Assembly (NCBI RefSeq): GCF_030867145.1
Contig: NC_134439.1
Span: 8,469,379-8,533,378, forward strand
Length of the DNA: 64,000 bases
DNA from: Opisthocomus hoazin
Lineage: Eukaryota > Chordata > Aves > Opisthocomiformes > Opisthocomidae
Direction: 5' to 3'
The notes under the pieces are model-generated. The model was given only the letters and a program-made list of their open reading frames with translations, made no database searches and had not been told where the DNA came from. This document shows, piece after piece, positions 62,601-64,000 of this stretch. A program made the position numbers and the translations under genes. The first letter of the stretch is position 1. Every line of letters begins with the position of its first letter.

Positions 62601-64000
62601 CTCCGTCTGGCCGCGGTCCGGACGGAGACCCCCGCCGAGCTCTGACCGCTGTGCCTCCCACGGGCGGGAGCGAACGCTGCCAACGGCGGCGGAGTGCGGA
62701 GAGCTGGGGGTGCCACAACCAAATACCTTCCTCTAGCACTCCCCAGAGAAACCAGGAGTGCTGCTGGTTTGGAGGTTACTAAGCCCAGATTAAAGTTAGC
62801 TATGGAAAAGACAAGTGATCTGGAACCCGTCTGCTTCAAAGAACTGAACAGAAACAGATCTCAGTTCCAAGCTTCCTGATTTGAAACGGTTACGTCTGAA
62901 TGAACCCAGGGAACTCAGGCAAGGCACTGCCAGGACCCAGGAACCACGGACACGAGCACAGAGGCCACCTGAAAATTATTTTTGTGAGGGTTATCAAAAA
63001 CAAACAAACGACCTGGAATTTGTGAACAGAACAAAGAGAAAAGACTTGGCAAGAAAGGCCCCAAATTAACCAAATTGTTTCAGAAGTCAATACCGAAATA
63101 AGCACAGAGTACACAAAAAGACAAAAATGCGCTGACTAAAGGAAGTCTGAGGTTCGAGAGGCAAAGCGGTTCTACAGGAACTGCAGGAACATCAAACCGA
63201 GCTCCAAACTGCACATGAAGCAAAGCTCGGCTGGGACACGCAGAAAACGAAGAGCCAACACGGGCTGTGCGATCCGCCCAGGACAGGGACAGCCCAGAAC
63301 CCGACCAGATGAAACCCCCGCGCCGGCGCTCGACCGGGCGGCAGCGCACGAGGAGGAGAAAAGGGCAGACACCAGAACCCACTGGCGTGGTCAAGGACTG
63401 GACATGGGCTCTGCCTCTGGTGATGAAACGAAGCCAGCCTGGTTGTTACAGCCAAGTTAATTAGCCTCAGCTCGTTAAGAAGAGCATTTTCCAAGGAGAT
63501 TGTGCTCTGTCCCAGCACCAGCAGGACACACCGCTTGCATCTCCGATGACTGCAGGCACAGTTGCACTGGCACAGTGACGCTTCTTCTAGCAGCTGCCCG
63601 ACTGCCAGCACCCGGGGGGCGACGGGGCGGCGACCAGGCCCCTTTGGCTTTGTGCTCCTGCGCGGCCGCGCTGCGAGAAGCCGGGGACGGCCGCTGAGCA
63701 GCCCCGTACCAACAGCAGCGTGCGCTCGCCGCGTCGTGTTCCACACCGCAAAACACCCATTCACGCAGCATCCCGAGATACGAACGCTGTGAAAATCTCA
63801 CAGCCCCTAAAGGAGGGGACTATTGCACAGAAATTCTTCTCTGCACTCTCCTGACTCTCCCAGCAGCTCGGGGAGGGGGGAGAAGAACGGCCCCGAGCTC
63901 CGGCCTCAGCCCAGGCGCGTCCGTCCCCGCCGGGAGCTGGGCTCCAGCTCCGCCGTGATCCCGGTCCCCGACTCCTGGTGTGCTGGGGGGAGCAACAGCC
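59661..64000. other. CCDC43: CCDC43 first visible intron, running to window end
   Basis: 4.3 kb, A- and C-rich on plus. The last 400 bp turn CpG-rich, suggesting that the CCDC43 promoter island lies just past 64000. I searched the minus strand for the N-terminal coding segment of CCDC43 and did not find it. No repeat family could be named. Confidence 0.65.

Noticed and set aside
61500-63500. A-rich block in the CCDC43 intron as an LTR or other transposon
   Set aside because: No terminal repeats, target duplication or coding remnant recognised; the A-richness fits the general strand bias of the intron.

Overview
This is a bird nuclear genome window. It holds chicken-repeat-1 (CR1) LINE copies, several of which end in the 8-bp tail repeats typical of avian CR1, and spliced vertebrate genes with GT-AG introns. 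It also has GC-rich promoters with minisatellites, as is common on gene-dense avian microchromosomes. In chicken the three genes would be expected on chromosome 27, the counterpart of human 17q21; that placement is from general knowledge and was not tested here. I found no prokaryotic, CRISPR, phage or operon features.

Three protein-coding genes can be reconstructed from exons whose splice phases close on each other. (1) NSF, minus strand, 5' part only: first coding exon at 30382-30393, then exons at 17095-17180, 10069-10168, 7209-7248, 1941-2107 and 689-796. These give residues 1-171, the whole visible part of the SNAP-binding N domain; the D1 and D2 ATPase domains lie beyond the left edge. 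(2) MEIOC, plus strand, complete: eight coding exons from 34240 to 50811, predicting 917 residues. (3) CCDC43, minus strand, 3' part: exons at 59573-59660, 57217-57376 and a last exon ending at 55066; the first coding exon lies beyond the right edge.

Layout: 1-30.4 kb is NSF introns and small exons with six CR1 fragments plus one older, scrambled CR1 piece. 30.4-34.2 kb is the head-to-head NSF/MEIOC intergenic region. It has two CpG-rich promoters, regularly spaced CCAAT boxes and three tandem repeats of different unit length. 34.2-52.2 kb is MEIOC with its probable 3' UTR. 52.2-53.8 kb is a GC-rich gap where MEIOC and CCDC43 converge tail to tail. 53.8-64 kb is the CCDC43 3' UTR, introns and exons.

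The genes do not form one pathway. NSF disassembles SNARE complexes in all cells. MEIOC is a germ-cell factor that works with YTHDC2 to commit cells to meiotic prophase. CCDC43 is a small, poorly characterised coiled-coil protein. The points most worth a second look are the NSF-MEIOC promoter interval (not adjacent in human), a strong-context upstream ORF in the MEIOC leader, CR1 inverted repeats bracketing NSF exon 2, and the uncertain linker of CCDC43. I saw nothing that amounts to a new biological system.
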